A stretch of 64,000 nt of DNA, from the NCBI RefSeq assembly GCF_900088415.1, contig NZ_FLLQ01000003.1:310001-374000 (forward strand), given 5' to 3'. Position 1 is the stretch's first letter; the number at the start of each line of letters is the position of its first letter. Position numbers and translations under genes: made by a program. Shown here in pieces: positions 17,573 through 27,031 of this stretch. The notes under the pieces are model-generated. The model worked only from the letters and a program-made list of their open reading frames with translations. It did no database searches and was not told where the DNA came from. The DNA comes from Vibrio mediterranei (GTDB lineage: Bacteria > Pseudomonadota > Gammaproteobacteria > Enterobacterales > Vibrionaceae).

Positions 17573-18990
17573 GAACGTCCCAAAGAGTAGCTATAGTCTA
17601 CTACTTGGCGATAGTAGCTCTGCTCAAACTGCGTTAATGGTGAAATAGTGGGAGTTTTCGTTTTCGGCTTTTGAGGGTGATAGTCAGTGACAAATTGTAC
17701 AAATAGACTTTCTGGTTTCCCCTTATCATCAAGGCCATACCCCATCATATTGTAAGTTCCGAATAGCGACCCACTTTTGGCGATAAGCGCGCCTTTGATA
17801 GGAGCCTTTCTCATACTAGAGCGATATTTCAATGTACCATTGTTGCCGGAAACGGGCATAAGCTTGATGAGTTTTAACGTGCTGTCATTATCATAGATGT
17901 AGCGCAATACTTGCTGCATTTGGTTGGCAGTAAGACGATTATTGCGTGAAAGCCCAGACCCGTCTTCAAGCACGGCAGATTGAATATCGATACCTGCTTT
18001 AGTCTGCAAAATCTCTTTAATTGCTGCTGTTCCGTTATTAAATGAGCCCGCCTGACCGTAATAGCGAGCGCCGAGTGTTTTGGTAATATTGTCGGCATAG
18101 AGGTTATTGGAGTCTTGAAGCATCACGGCCAATAACTCAGGAAGCGGTTTTGAGCGCTGGATAAATAGTGGCTGCTCATCCGCTATCTCAGGATTACCAA
18201 TCTTTATCTCACCTTTAAGATTCATGCCTAAACGCTTGAGTTCTGCTTTGATAACTTTTGAGGTAAATAAATCGGGTGAGGCGACAGCAAACTTAAGTGG
18301 CAAGGGGGCACTTCTATTGACCACACAACCACCAATTGAGTAGTGGTTTTGTCCATCAAATTGAAGTTCGAGGTCGCAGTGAGCTTGTTCTTGATCTTGT
18401 TTAGAAAGACTAACGGCAGAAGTAGAGACAGTAATAGGCTGATGAGCAGGAACATTTACCCGAGTAGTGCCATCTTTATTGGTATAAAGTGCACCTTGGA
18501 CACAGTTACCATCTAAGGTGATCGCTGAAGATGGGGCGCTATAACAGACACCGAGAATATCCCATGGCCACCCTACAGCTCTTTCGTATCCGCTGAACAC
18601 TGTATCATCAAGCCAGATCGTATCGATGTTCTTACCAACACTTGATTTAGCTTCTTTTAGCATCGTTCTTAGTGCTTCGCGACTAAAAGTTGGATCGCCT
18701 GTATAGCGAATAATTAAGGTGTTTTTAGAGTGTGATAGCACTGTTTCAAAACGAAAATCATTGGGTAGAGCGAGCTTTGCTGCGAGCGCAGTGACCACTT
18801 TAAGCGTGCTAGCGGGGGGAAAAAACTGGTCGGCATCCAGTGAGATGAGCGTTTCTGTTGGTGAATGTAATGGCGCTAAAAGTAATGCGTTGCGGCTACC
18901 AGCTGGCAAGTACTGAGTCGCGTCGACACCAGTAGCGAAAGAGGAAAAAGGTAGCATCATTAATGCAGTGAGCAAGCATTTGGATTTCAT
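17551..18990 (-). CDS. dacB: D-alanyl-D-alanine carboxypeptidase/endopeptidase (PBP4)
   Basis: A periplasmic class C penicillin-binding protein that trims and cleaves peptidoglycan cross-links. After the signal peptide (MKSKCLLTALMMLPFSSFA) the 479-residue protein shows SxxK (PASTLKVV), SxN (GSGLSRNNRL) and KTG in the form KSGSLFGTYN, with the large insert domain between the first two. I use the ATG at 18990, the first residue of the signal peptide; 15 codons upstream are open but not family sequence. It is divergent from greA. Confidence 0.94.
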   Translation of the reverse strand: MKSKCLLTALMMLPFSSFATGVDATQYLPAGSRNALLLAPLHSPTETLISLDADQFFPPASTLKVVTALAAKLALPNDFRFETVLSHSKNTLIIRYTGDPTFSREALRTMLKEAKSSVGKNIDTIWLDDTVFSGYERAVGWPWDILGVCYSAPSSAITLDGNCVQGALYTNKDGTTRVNVPAHQPITVSTSAVSLSKQDQEQAHCDLELQFDGQNHYSIGGCVVNRSAPLPLKFAVASPDLFTSKVIKAELKRLGMNLKGEIKIGNPEIADEQPLFIQRSKPLPELLAVMLQDSNNLYADNITKTLGARYYGQAGSFNNGTAAIKEILQTKAGIDIQSAVLEDGSGLSRNNRLTANQMQQVLRYIYDNDSTLKLIKLMPVSGNNGTLKYRSSMRKAPIKGALIAKSGSLFGTYNMMGYGLDDKGKPESLFVQFVTDYHPQKPKTKTPTISPLTQFEQSYYRQVVDYSYSLGRSKNKAQP

Positions 18991-19450
18991 AAGTCGGTTC
19001 GTTAAGTTGGGCTTATTTTTAATGTAGGCTAACAACCTATTAAGTCGAGATAAAGTGATAAATTACCAAAGGAATCTATGAAGTTTTGATCTCAAGATAG
19101 ACAGTGAAATACGATATGCATTTGTTGACAATATAAATCTCAACTTAGTTGAGTTGACCTTGCGTATGCTAAGAGACCTAAGCTATATTGTCTTGCTGAC
19201 CACTAAGCTTTCGAACTTAAGGCAGAATAGAGCCAGTGTTCACTTCGAAACACACAGATAGTCGTCGCGATTGTGAATCTTACGATGATTGATTGTTTCT
19301 GGCATCAATGAACGAATGTGTGAATTTCAGTGATTTGTCTACGCACTTTGATTACACTAGGCTTAATCCAGTTATTTTTTAAATTGTACTCAGGCTCGCT
19401 TGAGTAGGGTTTTATTGTCCAAAGTCTGCTTTGGAAAAGAGGTTGTTAAA
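18991..19450. other. dacB / greA divergent intergenic region
   Basis: About 460 bases without a gene. It holds the promoters of dacB and greA and an unusually long greA leader with the hairpin annotated at 19387-19412. I see no other convincing element. Confidence 0.5.
19387..19412 (+). promoter_or_regulatory. Attenuator-like hairpin in the greA leader
   Basis: TACTCAGGC-TC-GCTTGAGTA is a near-perfect hairpin (one G-U pair) followed by GGGTTTTATT. In E. coli the greA leader ends prematurely to give the small RNA GraL; this may be an equivalent element, by position only. Confidence 0.45.
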
Positions 19451-19924
19451 ATGGAAAAGGTTCCAATGACTGTACGTGGCGAACAACAGCTACGTGAAGA
19501 TTTAGATCGTCTACTTAAGCTTCGCCCACAAATTTCTGAAGCTATCGCTGAAGCTCGTGAGCTAGGTGACCTAAAAGAAAATGCTGAGTACCATGCTGCG
19601 CGTGAAGAGCAAGGCATCTGTGAAGCTCAAATTCGTGATATTGAATATAAACTCTCTGTAGCTCAAGTTATTGATGTGACTAAGCTAGACAACTCTGGCA
19701 AGATCATCTTCGGCTCTACAGTGACTTTGATTGATATCGATACTGACGCTGAACAGACTTACCAAATCGTTGGTGATGACGAAGCTGACATTAAGTCAGG
19801 CCGTATTTCAGTGAGCTCCCCAATTGCACGTGGATTGATTGGCAAAATGGAAGGCGATGAAGTGACTATCGTGACTCCAGGCGGTCAAAAAGATTTTGAA
19901 ATCGATAAAGTTGCTTATATTTAA
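19451..19924 (+). CDS. greA: Transcription elongation factor GreA
   Basis: GreA inserts its coiled coil into RNA polymerase to stimulate cleavage of backtracked RNA. The 157-residue product starts [18 protein letters not shown] and keeps the acidic tip [11 protein letters not shown] with the Asp-Leu-Lys-Glu catalytic loop. The C-terminal domain contains [16 protein letters not shown]. The ATG at 19451 has AGAGG 8 bases upstream; 17 upstream in-frame codons are excluded. Confidence 0.97.
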   Translation: MEKVPMTVRGEQQLREDLDRLLKLRPQISEAIAEARELGDLKENAEYHAAREEQGICEAQIRDIEYKLSVAQVIDVTKLDNSGKIIFGSTVTLIDIDTDAEQTYQIVGDDEADIKSGRISVSSPIARGLIGKMEGDEVTIVTPGGQKDFEIDKVAYI

Positions 19925-19941
19925 GCTGATTTCACAGAGAA

Positions 19942-19967
19942 AAAGTCGCCAAGAGCGGCTTTTTTTG
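19942..19967 (+). terminator. Terminator after greA
   Basis: Stem AAGTCGC / GCGGCTT (one T-G pair) followed by T7. Confidence 0.65.
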
Positions 19968-20002
19968 TAGATGAGATACGAGTTCAGGATGTAAGAAAAA
20001 TG

Positions 20003-20026
20003 AAAAGGCCGCTGTTGCGACCTTTT
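20003..20026 (-). terminator. Terminator after yhbY
   Basis: AAAAGG-CGC / GCG-CCTTTT hairpin; read on the minus strand it is followed by a T-rich run. Confidence 0.65.
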
Positions 20027-20071
20027 CCACTTTGAAACAAAATGTTTCAATCAAATCAAACGGTGGGCAAA

Positions 20072-20368
20072 TTATTTGCGTGGCAGTTCGATTTTCTTTT
20101 GCTCTGACTGACGGTAAAGAACAAGCGTCTTACCGATAACTTGAACTTTTTCAGCTTTAGTTTCGCGCACAATCGCGTCGATAATCAGTAGCTTAGTTTC
20201 ACGGTCTTCTGATGCCACTTTCACTTTAATCAGTTCGTGGTGGTCAAGAGCGATTTCTACTTCCGCTAGAACAGCCTCTGTTAGTCCATTTGCGCCTAGA
20301 AGCACGACAGGTTTAAGTGCGTGTGCTAGGCCTTTTAGGTGCTGCTTTTGTTTGGTGCTTAGGTTCAT
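20072..20368 (-). CDS. yhbY: CRM-domain RNA-binding protein YhbY
   Basis: A 98-residue single CRM (KH-like) domain protein associated with pre-50S ribosomal particles in E. coli. The sequence starts MNLSTKQKQHLKGLAHALKP and has the conserved loop LLGANGLTEAV (GxxG type). The ATG at 20368 is chosen; 18 upstream codons are open but not conserved. It is divergent from rlmE, the arrangement seen in E. coli. Confidence 0.94.
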   Translation of the reverse strand: MNLSTKQKQHLKGLAHALKPVVLLGANGLTEAVLAEVEIALDHHELIKVKVASEDRETKLLIIDAIVRETKAEKVQVIGKTLVLYRQSEQKKIELPRK

Positions 20369-20480
20369 AACGCGGCCAAATTTATTTACTATTAGGGTTG
20401 AAAAGTCGTATTTTAACGCCATCTAATGACGAAGACTATACTTTATTCTGAGGGCGTGCCCTTATTGAGTTGGAATTTGA

Positions 20481-21110
20481 ATGAGTAAGCAAAAACATTC
20501 GGCCAGTTCTGGTCGTTGGTTGAAAGAGCATTTTGATGACAAATATGCGAATGAAGCCAGAAGAAAAGGTTACCGCTCTCGTGCTATCTTTAAGATTGAA
20601 GAGATTCAAAATAAAGATAAGCTACTAAAACCTGGGATGACAGTGGTTGACTTAGGCGCTGCTCCCGGTGGCTGGTCTCAATACGCCGCAAAGGTTTTAG
20701 GTGATGAAGGGCAGGTAATTGCTTGTGATTTATTGCCGATGGATCCAATATCAGGTGTAAGCTTTCTTCAAGGGGACTTTCGAGAAGAAGCAGTTCTAAA
20801 TGCACTACTCGAAAGAATCCAACCGGATATGGTCGACGTAGTAATGTCTGATATGGCTCCTAACATGGCAGGTAACTTATCTGTCGATCAGCCTAGAGCA
20901 ATGTATCTTGTTGAACTAGCATTAGATATGTGTCATCAAACTTTGGCACCAGGCGGCAGTTTCGTAGTGAAAGTGTTCCAAGGTGAAGGATTTGATGAGT
21001 ACGTCAAACAGGTGCGCGATGCCTTCAAAGTAGTGAAGATTCGCAAACCAGACTCATCTAGAGCTCGCTCTCGTGAGGTGTTTATTGTAGCTAATGGTTT
21101 CAAAGGCTGA
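20481..21110 (+). CDS. rlmE: 23S rRNA 2'-O-methyltransferase RlmE (FtsJ)
   Basis: Methylates U2552 of 23S rRNA in the 50S subunit using SAM. The 209-residue product has the SAM motif [14 protein letters not shown], an aspartate in the [10 protein letters not shown] motif and the lysine motif [10 protein letters not shown], matching the K-D-K-E catalytic set. It lies about 100 bases before ftsH, with which it forms a classic pair. Confidence 0.97.
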   Translation: MSKQKHSASSGRWLKEHFDDKYANEARRKGYRSRAIFKIEEIQNKDKLLKPGMTVVDLGAAPGGWSQYAAKVLGDEGQVIACDLLPMDPISGVSFLQGDFREEAVLNALLERIQPDMVDVVMSDMAPNMAGNLSVDQPRAMYLVELALDMCHQTLAPGGSFVVKVFQGEGFDEYVKQVRDAFKVVKIRKPDSSRARSREVFIVANGFKG

Positions 21111-21207
21111 ACATTAGTTTACAAAGACAAAATTAACAATGTAGCTACAGCCGAAAAACTGTAGTACCCTACCTTTAATTACAATTAGTTATCGAGAGGC
21201 TGACACC

Positions 21208-23196
21208 TTGAGTGACATGGCAAAGAATTTAATTTTGTGGTTAGTCATCGCCGTTGTGTTGATGTCGGTATTCCAAAGCTTTGGACCAGGCGAAAGCAAC
21301 GGTCGAGCGGTAGATTACACCACGTTCGTACAGGAAGTTGGCAATGGCCAGATTCAAGAAGCTCAATTTAAAGACAGCGAGATAACCTTTACTCGCCGTG
21401 GCGGTGGCAGTCGCTTTGTGACTTACATGCCAGTTTATGATCAAAAGCTACTTGATGACCTAATTAACCAAAACGTAAAAGTTTCAGGGACACCACCAGA
21501 AGAACAAAGCCTATTGGGCACTATCTTTATCTCATGGTTCCCAATGATTCTTCTTATTGGTGTTTGGATTTTCTTCATGCGTCAAATGCAAGGCGGCGGT
21601 GGTAAAGGTGCCATGTCGTTTGGTAAGAGCAAAGCTCGTATGATGAGTGAAGAGCAGATCAAAACCACGTTTGCTGATGTTGCAGGTTGTGATGAAGCAA
21701 AAGAAGACGTAAAAGAGCTGGTAGATTACCTACGTGATCCAAGCCGCTTCCAGAAACTGGGTGGTAAGATTCCAACTGGTGTTCTAATGGTTGGTCCTCC
21801 TGGTACTGGTAAAACATTGCTTGCTAAAGCTATTGCTGGTGAAGCAAAAGTACCGTTCTTCACTATCTCTGGTTCAGATTTCGTTGAAATGTTCGTTGGT
21901 GTGGGTGCATCTCGTGTACGTGACATGTTCGAGCAGGCGAAGAAAGCAGCACCTTGTATTATCTTCATCGATGAGATCGATGCGGTAGGTCGTCAGCGTG
22001 GCGCTGGTGTTGGTGGTGGCCACGATGAACGTGAACAAACATTGAACCAAATGCTGGTAGAAATGGATGGCTTTGAAGGTAACGAAGGTATCATCGTTAT
22101 CGCAGCAACTAACCGTCCTGACGTACTTGACCCAGCACTACTTCGCCCTGGTCGTTTTGACCGTCAAGTTGTGGTTGGTCTACCAGATGTTCGTGGTCGT
22201 GAGCAGATTCTTAAAGTTCATATGCGCAAAGTACCTCTAGCGTCAGACGTAGAGCCATCTTTGATTGCACGTGGTACTCCGGGCTTCTCTGGTGCAGACC
22301 TTGCAAACCTAGTTAACGAAGCGGCACTATTTGCGGCGCGCGGTAACAAGCGCAATGTATCTATGGTCGAGTTCGAATTAGCGAAAGATAAGATCATGAT
22401 GGGTGCAGAACGCCGCTCTATGGTGCTTTCGGAAGAAACCAAAGAGTCGACGGCATACCACGAAGCGGGTCACGCGATCGTTGGTCGTTTGGTTCCTGAA
22501 CACGATCCAGTGTATAAGGTTTCCATCATTCCACGTGGTCGAGCACTGGGTGTGACTATGTATCTGCCAGAGCAAGATCGTGTGAGTATGTCTCGCCAAC
22601 ACCTAGAGTCTATGATCTCAAGCCTATACGGCGGTCGTCTTGCTGAAGAGCTGATCTATGGTAAAGACAAGGTATCAACAGGTGCATCAAACGATATTGA
22701 ACGCGCAACAGATATCGCTCGTAAAATGGTTACTCAGTGGGGTTTCTCTGAGAAACTTGGGCCTCTTCTGTATGCAGAAGATGAAGGCGAAGTATTCTTG
22801 GGTCGCAGTGTAACGCAGACTAAACATATATCTGGTGAAACAGCGAAACTGATTGATGAAGAAGTTCGTTTGATCATCGACCGTAACTATGACCGTGCGA
22901 AGAAAATTCTTGAAGAGAACATGGACATCATGCACTCGATGAAAGATGCGCTTGTTAAGTACGAAACCATCGACGCAGGTCAAATCGATGACCTGATGGA
23001 ACGTAAAGATGACATTCGTGAGCCGGCGGGTTGGGGTGACCAAGCTAAATCTCAGCAGGAAAGTGCTCCAGAGCCAAAAGCGGAAGCGAAACCGCAACAA
23101 GCTGAGCCTAAAGTAGAAGAGTCTGCACCAGCGGTTGACTCCGATGTTAAGGCTGAAAAAGTAGATTCTGAAACGACGAAGAAAGATTCAGAATAA
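21208..23196 (+). CDS. ftsH: ATP-dependent zinc metalloprotease FtsH
   Basis: A membrane-bound AAA+ protease that degrades regulatory and damaged membrane proteins. The 662-residue protein has two N-terminal membrane segments, Walker A GPPGTGKT, Walker [12 protein letters not shown] and the zinc site HEAGH (~residue 420). The long acidic, Glu/Pro/Ala-rich C-terminal tail (~60 residues) is variable. The start is TTG at 21208, with GAGAGG 8 bases upstream; the ATG at 21217 is 17 bases from that site and less likely. A terminator follows. Confidence 0.97.
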   Translation: MSDMAKNLILWLVIAVVLMSVFQSFGPGESNGRAVDYTTFVQEVGNGQIQEAQFKDSEITFTRRGGGSRFVTYMPVYDQKLLDDLINQNVKVSGTPPEEQSLLGTIFISWFPMILLIGVWIFFMRQMQGGGGKGAMSFGKSKARMMSEEQIKTTFADVAGCDEAKEDVKELVDYLRDPSRFQKLGGKIPTGVLMVGPPGTGKTLLAKAIAGEAKVPFFTISGSDFVEMFVGVGASRVRDMFEQAKKAAPCIIFIDEIDAVGRQRGAGVGGGHDEREQTLNQMLVEMDGFEGNEGIIVIAATNRPDVLDPALLRPGRFDRQVVVGLPDVRGREQILKVHMRKVPLASDVEPSLIARGTPGFSGADLANLVNEAALFAARGNKRNVSMVEFELAKDKIMMGAERRSMVLSEETKESTAYHEAGHAIVGRLVPEHDPVYKVSIIPRGRALGVTMYLPEQDRVSMSRQHLESMISSLYGGRLAEELIYGKDKVSTGASNDIERATDIARKMVTQWGFSEKLGPLLYAEDEGEVFLGRSVTQTKHISGETAKLIDEEVRLIIDRNYDRAKKILEENMDIMHSMKDALVKYETIDAGQIDDLMERKDDIREPAGWGDQAKSQQESAPEPKAEAKPQQAEPKVEESAPAVDSDVKAEKVDSETTKKDSE

Positions 23197-23208
23197 GCAG
23201 TAATAAAT

Positions 23209-23236
23209 AAGCCCCGAGTTTTGCTCGGGGCTTTTC
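23209..23236 (+). terminator. Terminator after ftsH
   Basis: Stem GCCCCGAG / CTCGGGGC followed by TTTTC. It ends only a few bases before the folP start, so folP must be reached by read-through or its own promoter. Confidence 0.85.
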
Positions 23237-23242
23237 TTGTTT

Positions 23243-24082
23243 ATGGCAACTATGATTTTAAAAGCAAACAATAAATCCCTCCCTTTGGATCGCCCACATG
23301 TCATGGGTATCGTCAATGTTACCCCTGATTCGTTTTCTGATGGCGGCAAATTCAATTCGATCGATGCAGCTTTGACTCAGGTTGAATCTATGATTCAAGC
23401 TGGTGTATCGATCATCGATATCGGCGGCGAGTCAACACGTCCTGGTGCGCCAGATGTGACACTTGAGGAAGAATTATCACGCGTAATTCCGATTATCCAA
23501 GCGATTCGTGAACGCTACGATGTCTGGATCTCAATCGATACCAGTAAAGCTGAAGTGATGCAAAAGGCAATTGAAGCGGGTGCGGATATCATCAATGACG
23601 TTCGAGCACTGCAAGAGCCTGGAGCGCTTCAAGTTGCGGCTGATGCTGGCGTTCCTATCTGCTTAATGCATATGCAAGGTCAGCCTAGGACCATGCAAAC
23701 GAATCCAACTTATAACGACTTACTCGGAGACGTCGCTGAGTTTCTAGAACAGCGCATTAAGGCTTGTGAGGAAGTGGGAATCAAAAAAGAACAATTGATT
23801 CTTGACCCTGGATTTGGTTTTGGTAAAACGCTAGAGCATAATTATCACCTTCTGGCTCATCTGGAGAAATTTCACCAGTTTGGTCTGCCAATACTGGCGG
23901 GCATGTCGAGAAAGTCGATGATCTTTAAATTACTTGATAAAGCACCAGCAGACTGTCTTGCTGGGAGCTTAGCTTGCGCGACGCTTGCCGCAGCTAAAGG
24001 TGCGCAAATTATTCGTGTGCACGATGCAGAAGAAACCATCGAAGCGATGAAAATCGTCCAGATGATGCAATCAAATATATAA
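23243..24082 (+). CDS. folP: Dihydropteroate synthase
   Basis: FolP joins p-aminobenzoate to dihydropterin diphosphate in folate synthesis and is the sulfonamide target. The TIM-barrel protein shows MGIVNVTPDSFSDGG and GGESTRPGA, the two pterin/phosphate signatures, and ends normally. Starts at 23243 (MATMILKANN) or 23252 (MILKANN) are both possible; neither has a strong ribosome site because the ftsH terminator lies just upstream. glmM follows after 22 bases. Confidence 0.95.
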   Translation: MATMILKANNKSLPLDRPHVMGIVNVTPDSFSDGGKFNSIDAALTQVESMIQAGVSIIDIGGESTRPGAPDVTLEEELSRVIPIIQAIRERYDVWISIDTSKAEVMQKAIEAGADIINDVRALQEPGALQVAADAGVPICLMHMQGQPRTMQTNPTYNDLLGDVAEFLEQRIKACEEVGIKKEQLILDPGFGFGKTLEHNYHLLAHLEKFHQFGLPILAGMSRKSMIFKLLDKAPADCLAGSLACATLAAAKGAQIIRVHDAEETIEAMKIVQMMQSNI

Positions 24083-24104
24083 AAAATAAAATTAGGGAAA
24101 TACT

Positions 24105-25442
24105 ATGTCACAACGACGTTATTTTGGTACTGATGGTATTCGTGGAAAGGTTGGTCAATTTCCAATCACACCAGACTTTGTACTAAAACTCGGTTGGGCT
24201 GCTGGCCGAGTACTCGCAAAGCAAGGTACTAAAAAGGTTATCATCGGTAAAGATACTCGTATCTCTGGCTACATGTTGGAGTCTGCCTTGGAAGCAGGTC
24301 TTTCTGCGGCAGGTCTGAAAGCTATTTTTACAGGCCCACTGCCAACGCCTGCCGTTGCTTATCTCACTCAGACATTTCGTGCCGAAGCTGGTATCGTGAT
24401 TTCAGCGTCACACAACCCATATTACGACAACGGTATTAAGTTCTTCTCTTCGGAAGGCACGAAACTGCCGGACGCGATTGAACTGGCTATTGAAGAAGAG
24501 CTCGACAAAGATATTGAATGTGTTGAATCTGCTGAGTTGGGTAAAGCAAGCCGTCTAAATGATGCCGCTGGTCGTTACATTGAATTTTGTAAAAGTACTT
24601 TCCCACATGAGCTTAGCTTAGCTGGATTAAAAATCGTTCTAGATTGTGCTCATGGTGCGACGTACAAAATTGCACCGTCTGTGTTTGCCGAATTAGGTGC
24701 TGATATCATCACAATGGGTGTTGAACCAGATGGAACGAACATCAACCACGAAGTTGGCGCAACGGATGTTCGTGCCTTACAAGCTCGAGTGGTAGCTGAA
24801 AAAGCAGATATTGGTTTAGCGTTTGATGGTGATGGCGACCGCATTATTATGGTTGACCACCAAGGCAATAAAGTCGATGGTGACCAAATCGCTTATATTA
24901 TTGCTCGCGATGCACTACGCCGCGGTGAACTTAAAGGCGGTGTTGTTGGTACATTGATGACCAACTTAGGGATGGAAAACGGCCTTAAGCAGTTAGGAAT
25001 TCCTTTTGTTCGCGCAGCAGTTGGTGACCGTTACGTAATGGAGCAACTGTTAGAGAAAGGTTGGCGCATTGGTGCTGAAAACTCTGGGCACGTTATTCTA
25101 CTTGATAAAGTCACCACTGGTGATGCGATTGTTGCGGCACTGCAAGTACTGGCTTCTATCGTTGGTGCGAAAATGTCACTCAATGAACTAGCAAGTGGCA
25201 TGACGTTGTATCCGCAAGTACTGATTAATGTTCGCTTTAGCGGTGATGCAAATCCATTGGAAGCGGATGCTGTTATTGCTGCAGTGAAGAAAGCAGAAGC
25301 AGATTTGGGTGATAAAGGTCGAGTACTTCTGCGTAAATCAGGTACTGAACCTCTGCTGCGAGTTATGGTTGAAGGTGAGGACGAAACTTTGGTTAACGAC
25401 TCAGCTCAGTACATTGCCGATATTGTAAAAGAAAACTGCTAA
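24105..25442 (+). CDS. glmM: Phosphoglucosamine mutase
   Basis: Converts glucosamine-6-phosphate to glucosamine-1-phosphate for UDP-GlcNAc and cell wall synthesis. The 445-residue enzyme carries the phosphoserine loop [11 protein letters not shown], the metal loop FDGDGDR and the C-terminal phosphate loop [12 protein letters not shown]. It starts [10 protein letters not shown], as in the family. The folP-glmM pairing is common in proteobacteria. Confidence 0.97.
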   Translation: MSQRRYFGTDGIRGKVGQFPITPDFVLKLGWAAGRVLAKQGTKKVIIGKDTRISGYMLESALEAGLSAAGLKAIFTGPLPTPAVAYLTQTFRAEAGIVISASHNPYYDNGIKFFSSEGTKLPDAIELAIEEELDKDIECVESAELGKASRLNDAAGRYIEFCKSTFPHELSLAGLKIVLDCAHGATYKIAPSVFAELGADIITMGVEPDGTNINHEVGATDVRALQARVVAEKADIGLAFDGDGDRIIMVDHQGNKVDGDQIAYIIARDALRRGELKGGVVGTLMTNLGMENGLKQLGIPFVRAAVGDRYVMEQLLEKGWRIGAENSGHVILLDKVTTGDAIVAALQVLASIVGAKMSLNELASGMTLYPQVLINVRFSGDANPLEADAVIAAVKKAEADLGDKGRVLLRKSGTEPLLRVMVEGEDETLVNDSAQYIADIVKENC

Positions 25443-25464
25443 CCTTCGCAGGCTATCGTATTTA

Positions 25465-25502
25465 ACAAGAACCAAAAATTGCTTTTGGTTCTTGTTTGTT
25501 TT
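25465..25502 (+). terminator. Terminator after glmM
   Basis: Long stem ACAAGAACCAAAA / TTTTGGTTCTTGT followed by TTGTTTT. Confidence 0.85.
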
Positions 25503-25722
25503 CTATATGATTAACCGCTTCTTATTTACGATAATTGAGCTTTCGCCTTTTTTTTGAGCGGTTAACGGCTCGGCGAAAGATTTTTGTCATTTTTCTCTTG
25601 TCAGTCAGTGCGGCATTCGCTAGTATTGCCACCGCCTTCTCTTAGGAGGTCATAGCCAGGTTTTCAATGCATGTAGCAATGAAAGCGGCGCTGGCTCAAC
25701 AATTTGGAACATAGGTGGACAA

Positions 25723-26058
25723 ATGATTCAAGTTCTACTTGTGATTTACCTGTTGGCTGCGCTTGGTGTTATTGGCCTAGTGTTAATTCAACAAGGTAAA
25801 GGCGCAGATATGGGAGCCTCATTCGGTGCTGGCGCGTCAAACACTGTGTTTGGTGCTAGTGGCTCAGGGAATTTCCTAACCCGAATGACTGCAATTTTTG
25901 CAATCGTATTTTTTGTTATCAGCTTAGTACTTGGCAACATGTACACTCACAAAGGTGAGTCTCAATGGGTTGACCCTTCTCAAGGTCAAGTTGTTGAACA
26001 GCAAGTTGATGCAGCGAGTGATGTTCCTGCTAAAAGCAGTGATGAAATCCCTCAATAA
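25723..26058 (+). CDS. secG: Protein-export membrane protein SecG
   Basis: SecG is the small third subunit of the SecYEG translocon. The 111-residue product has two membrane segments (residues ~2-22 and ~52-72) separated by the conserved GADMGASFGAGASNTVFGASG. The tail is short and polar. It is followed at once by two tRNA genes, an order also found in E. coli (secG-leuU and the metY-rimP operon). Confidence 0.95.
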   Translation: MIQVLLVIYLLAALGVIGLVLIQQGKGADMGASFGAGASNTVFGASGSGNFLTRMTAIFAIVFFVISLVLGNMYTHKGESQWVDPSQGQVVEQQVDAASDVPAKSSDEIPQ

Positions 26059-26092
26059 GTTAATCGCTATTTACTAGACGATTAACTTAAAT

Positions 26093-26176
26093 GCCGAGAT
26101 GGTGAAATTGGTAGACACGCTAGCATGAGGTGCTAGTGCCTTTGGTGTGAGGGTTCGAGTCCCTCTCTCGGCACCA
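26093..26176 (+). tRNA. leuU: tRNA-Leu (GAG)
   Basis: An 84-base leucine tRNA with encoded CCA. The acceptor arm GCCGAGA pairs with TCTCGGC, the anticodon loop is ATGAGGT (anticodon GAG) in a 5-bp CTAGC/GCTAG stem, a long variable arm follows, and the T loop is GGTTCGAGTCC. Confidence 0.96.
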
Positions 26177-26231
26177 TTATTTATAAACTTGTAATACAGT
26201 TTGGTGAGCGTATAATGCTCAGCAAGTCGGA

Positions 26232-26308
<77 letters not shown>

Positions 26309-26341
26309 ATACTTTCTAAGTGTTGATGGATTGCAAGTTTA

Positions 26342-26413
26342 GCAGTGTGAAAAAATCACTGCACACTAAGAAAACACTGACTACTATGTGTAGAGTGTTA
26401 CTTTTTCTTAGTG
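26342..26413 (+). promoter_or_regulatory. Structured leader between metY and rimP
   Basis: GCAGTG/CACTGC forms a small hairpin at 26342-26362. An 11-bp stem, CACTAAGAAAA with TTTTCTTAGTG (26364-26374 / 26403-26413), extends inward by CACT/AGTG. A long near-perfect duplex directly after a tRNA is a plausible RNase III/processing site. Confidence 0.5.
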
Positions 26414-26431
26414 ATCAGGGTCCAGCAACAA

Positions 26432-26456
26432 ACAACCCCGACTTTCGGGGTTTTTT
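26432..26456 (+). terminator. Terminator/attenuator before rimP
   Basis: Stem AACCCCG / CGGGGTT followed by T6. It separates the tRNA part of the unit from rimP and may be partial, because rimP-nusA needs read-through or a promoter downstream. Confidence 0.8.
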
Positions 26457-26542
26457 GTTATTTGAGCTTTTTGAAACGCTCGAATAAATGCTTGGAATTT
26501 AAATTGGGCTATATGCCCTTTTTTTGTTTCTGGAGTGGTTAA

Positions 26543-26998
26543 ATGACTGGTTTAGAAAGACAACTTACAGAATTGCTCGAAGCGCCTGTTGAGGCACTTG
26601 GCTACGAGCTTGTTGGTTTAGAGTTCATCCGTGCTGGTGAGCATTCTACCCTTCGTATCTATATCGACCATGAAGATGGTATTACTGTTGATGCTTGCGC
26701 AGAAGTAAGTCATCAAGTAAGTGCAGTAATGGATGTTGAAGACCCAATTACGGTGGCTTATAACCTAGAGGTGTCTTCACCAGGCTTAGAAAGACCACTT
26801 TTCAAATCAGCACACTACGAACAATTTATTGGTCACGAGGTCAGCATCGTTCTGAAAATGGCTGTGGGTAACCGTCGTAAGTGGAAAGGTACAATCCAAT
26901 CTATTGAAGGCGAGACTGTCACAATCATTGTTGACGGCAACGAAGAAGAAATGGCACTGAGTAACATTTCTAAAGCTAACCTGATCCCTAAATTTTAG
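26543..26998 (+). CDS. rimP: Ribosome maturation factor RimP
   Basis: RimP assists 30S subunit assembly. The 151-residue protein has the family pattern [13 protein letters not shown] and the diagnostic [12 protein letters not shown]. It is the first gene of the rimP-nusA-infB-rbfA-truB-rpsO-pnp series. Confidence 0.96.
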   Translation: MTGLERQLTELLEAPVEALGYELVGLEFIRAGEHSTLRIYIDHEDGITVDACAEVSHQVSAVMDVEDPITVAYNLEVSSPGLERPLFKSAHYEQFIGHEVSIVLKMAVGNRRKWKGTIQSIEGETVTIIVDGNEEEMALSNISKANLIPKF

Positions 26999-27031
26999 GT
27001 CCCTAATAATAAAAGCTTAGAGGCTAGATAA

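Noticed and set aside
25679..25714. 11-codon ORF just before secG
   Set aside because: No ribosome site before its ATG; the AGGAGG at 25644 is about 30 bases away and serves no start codon.
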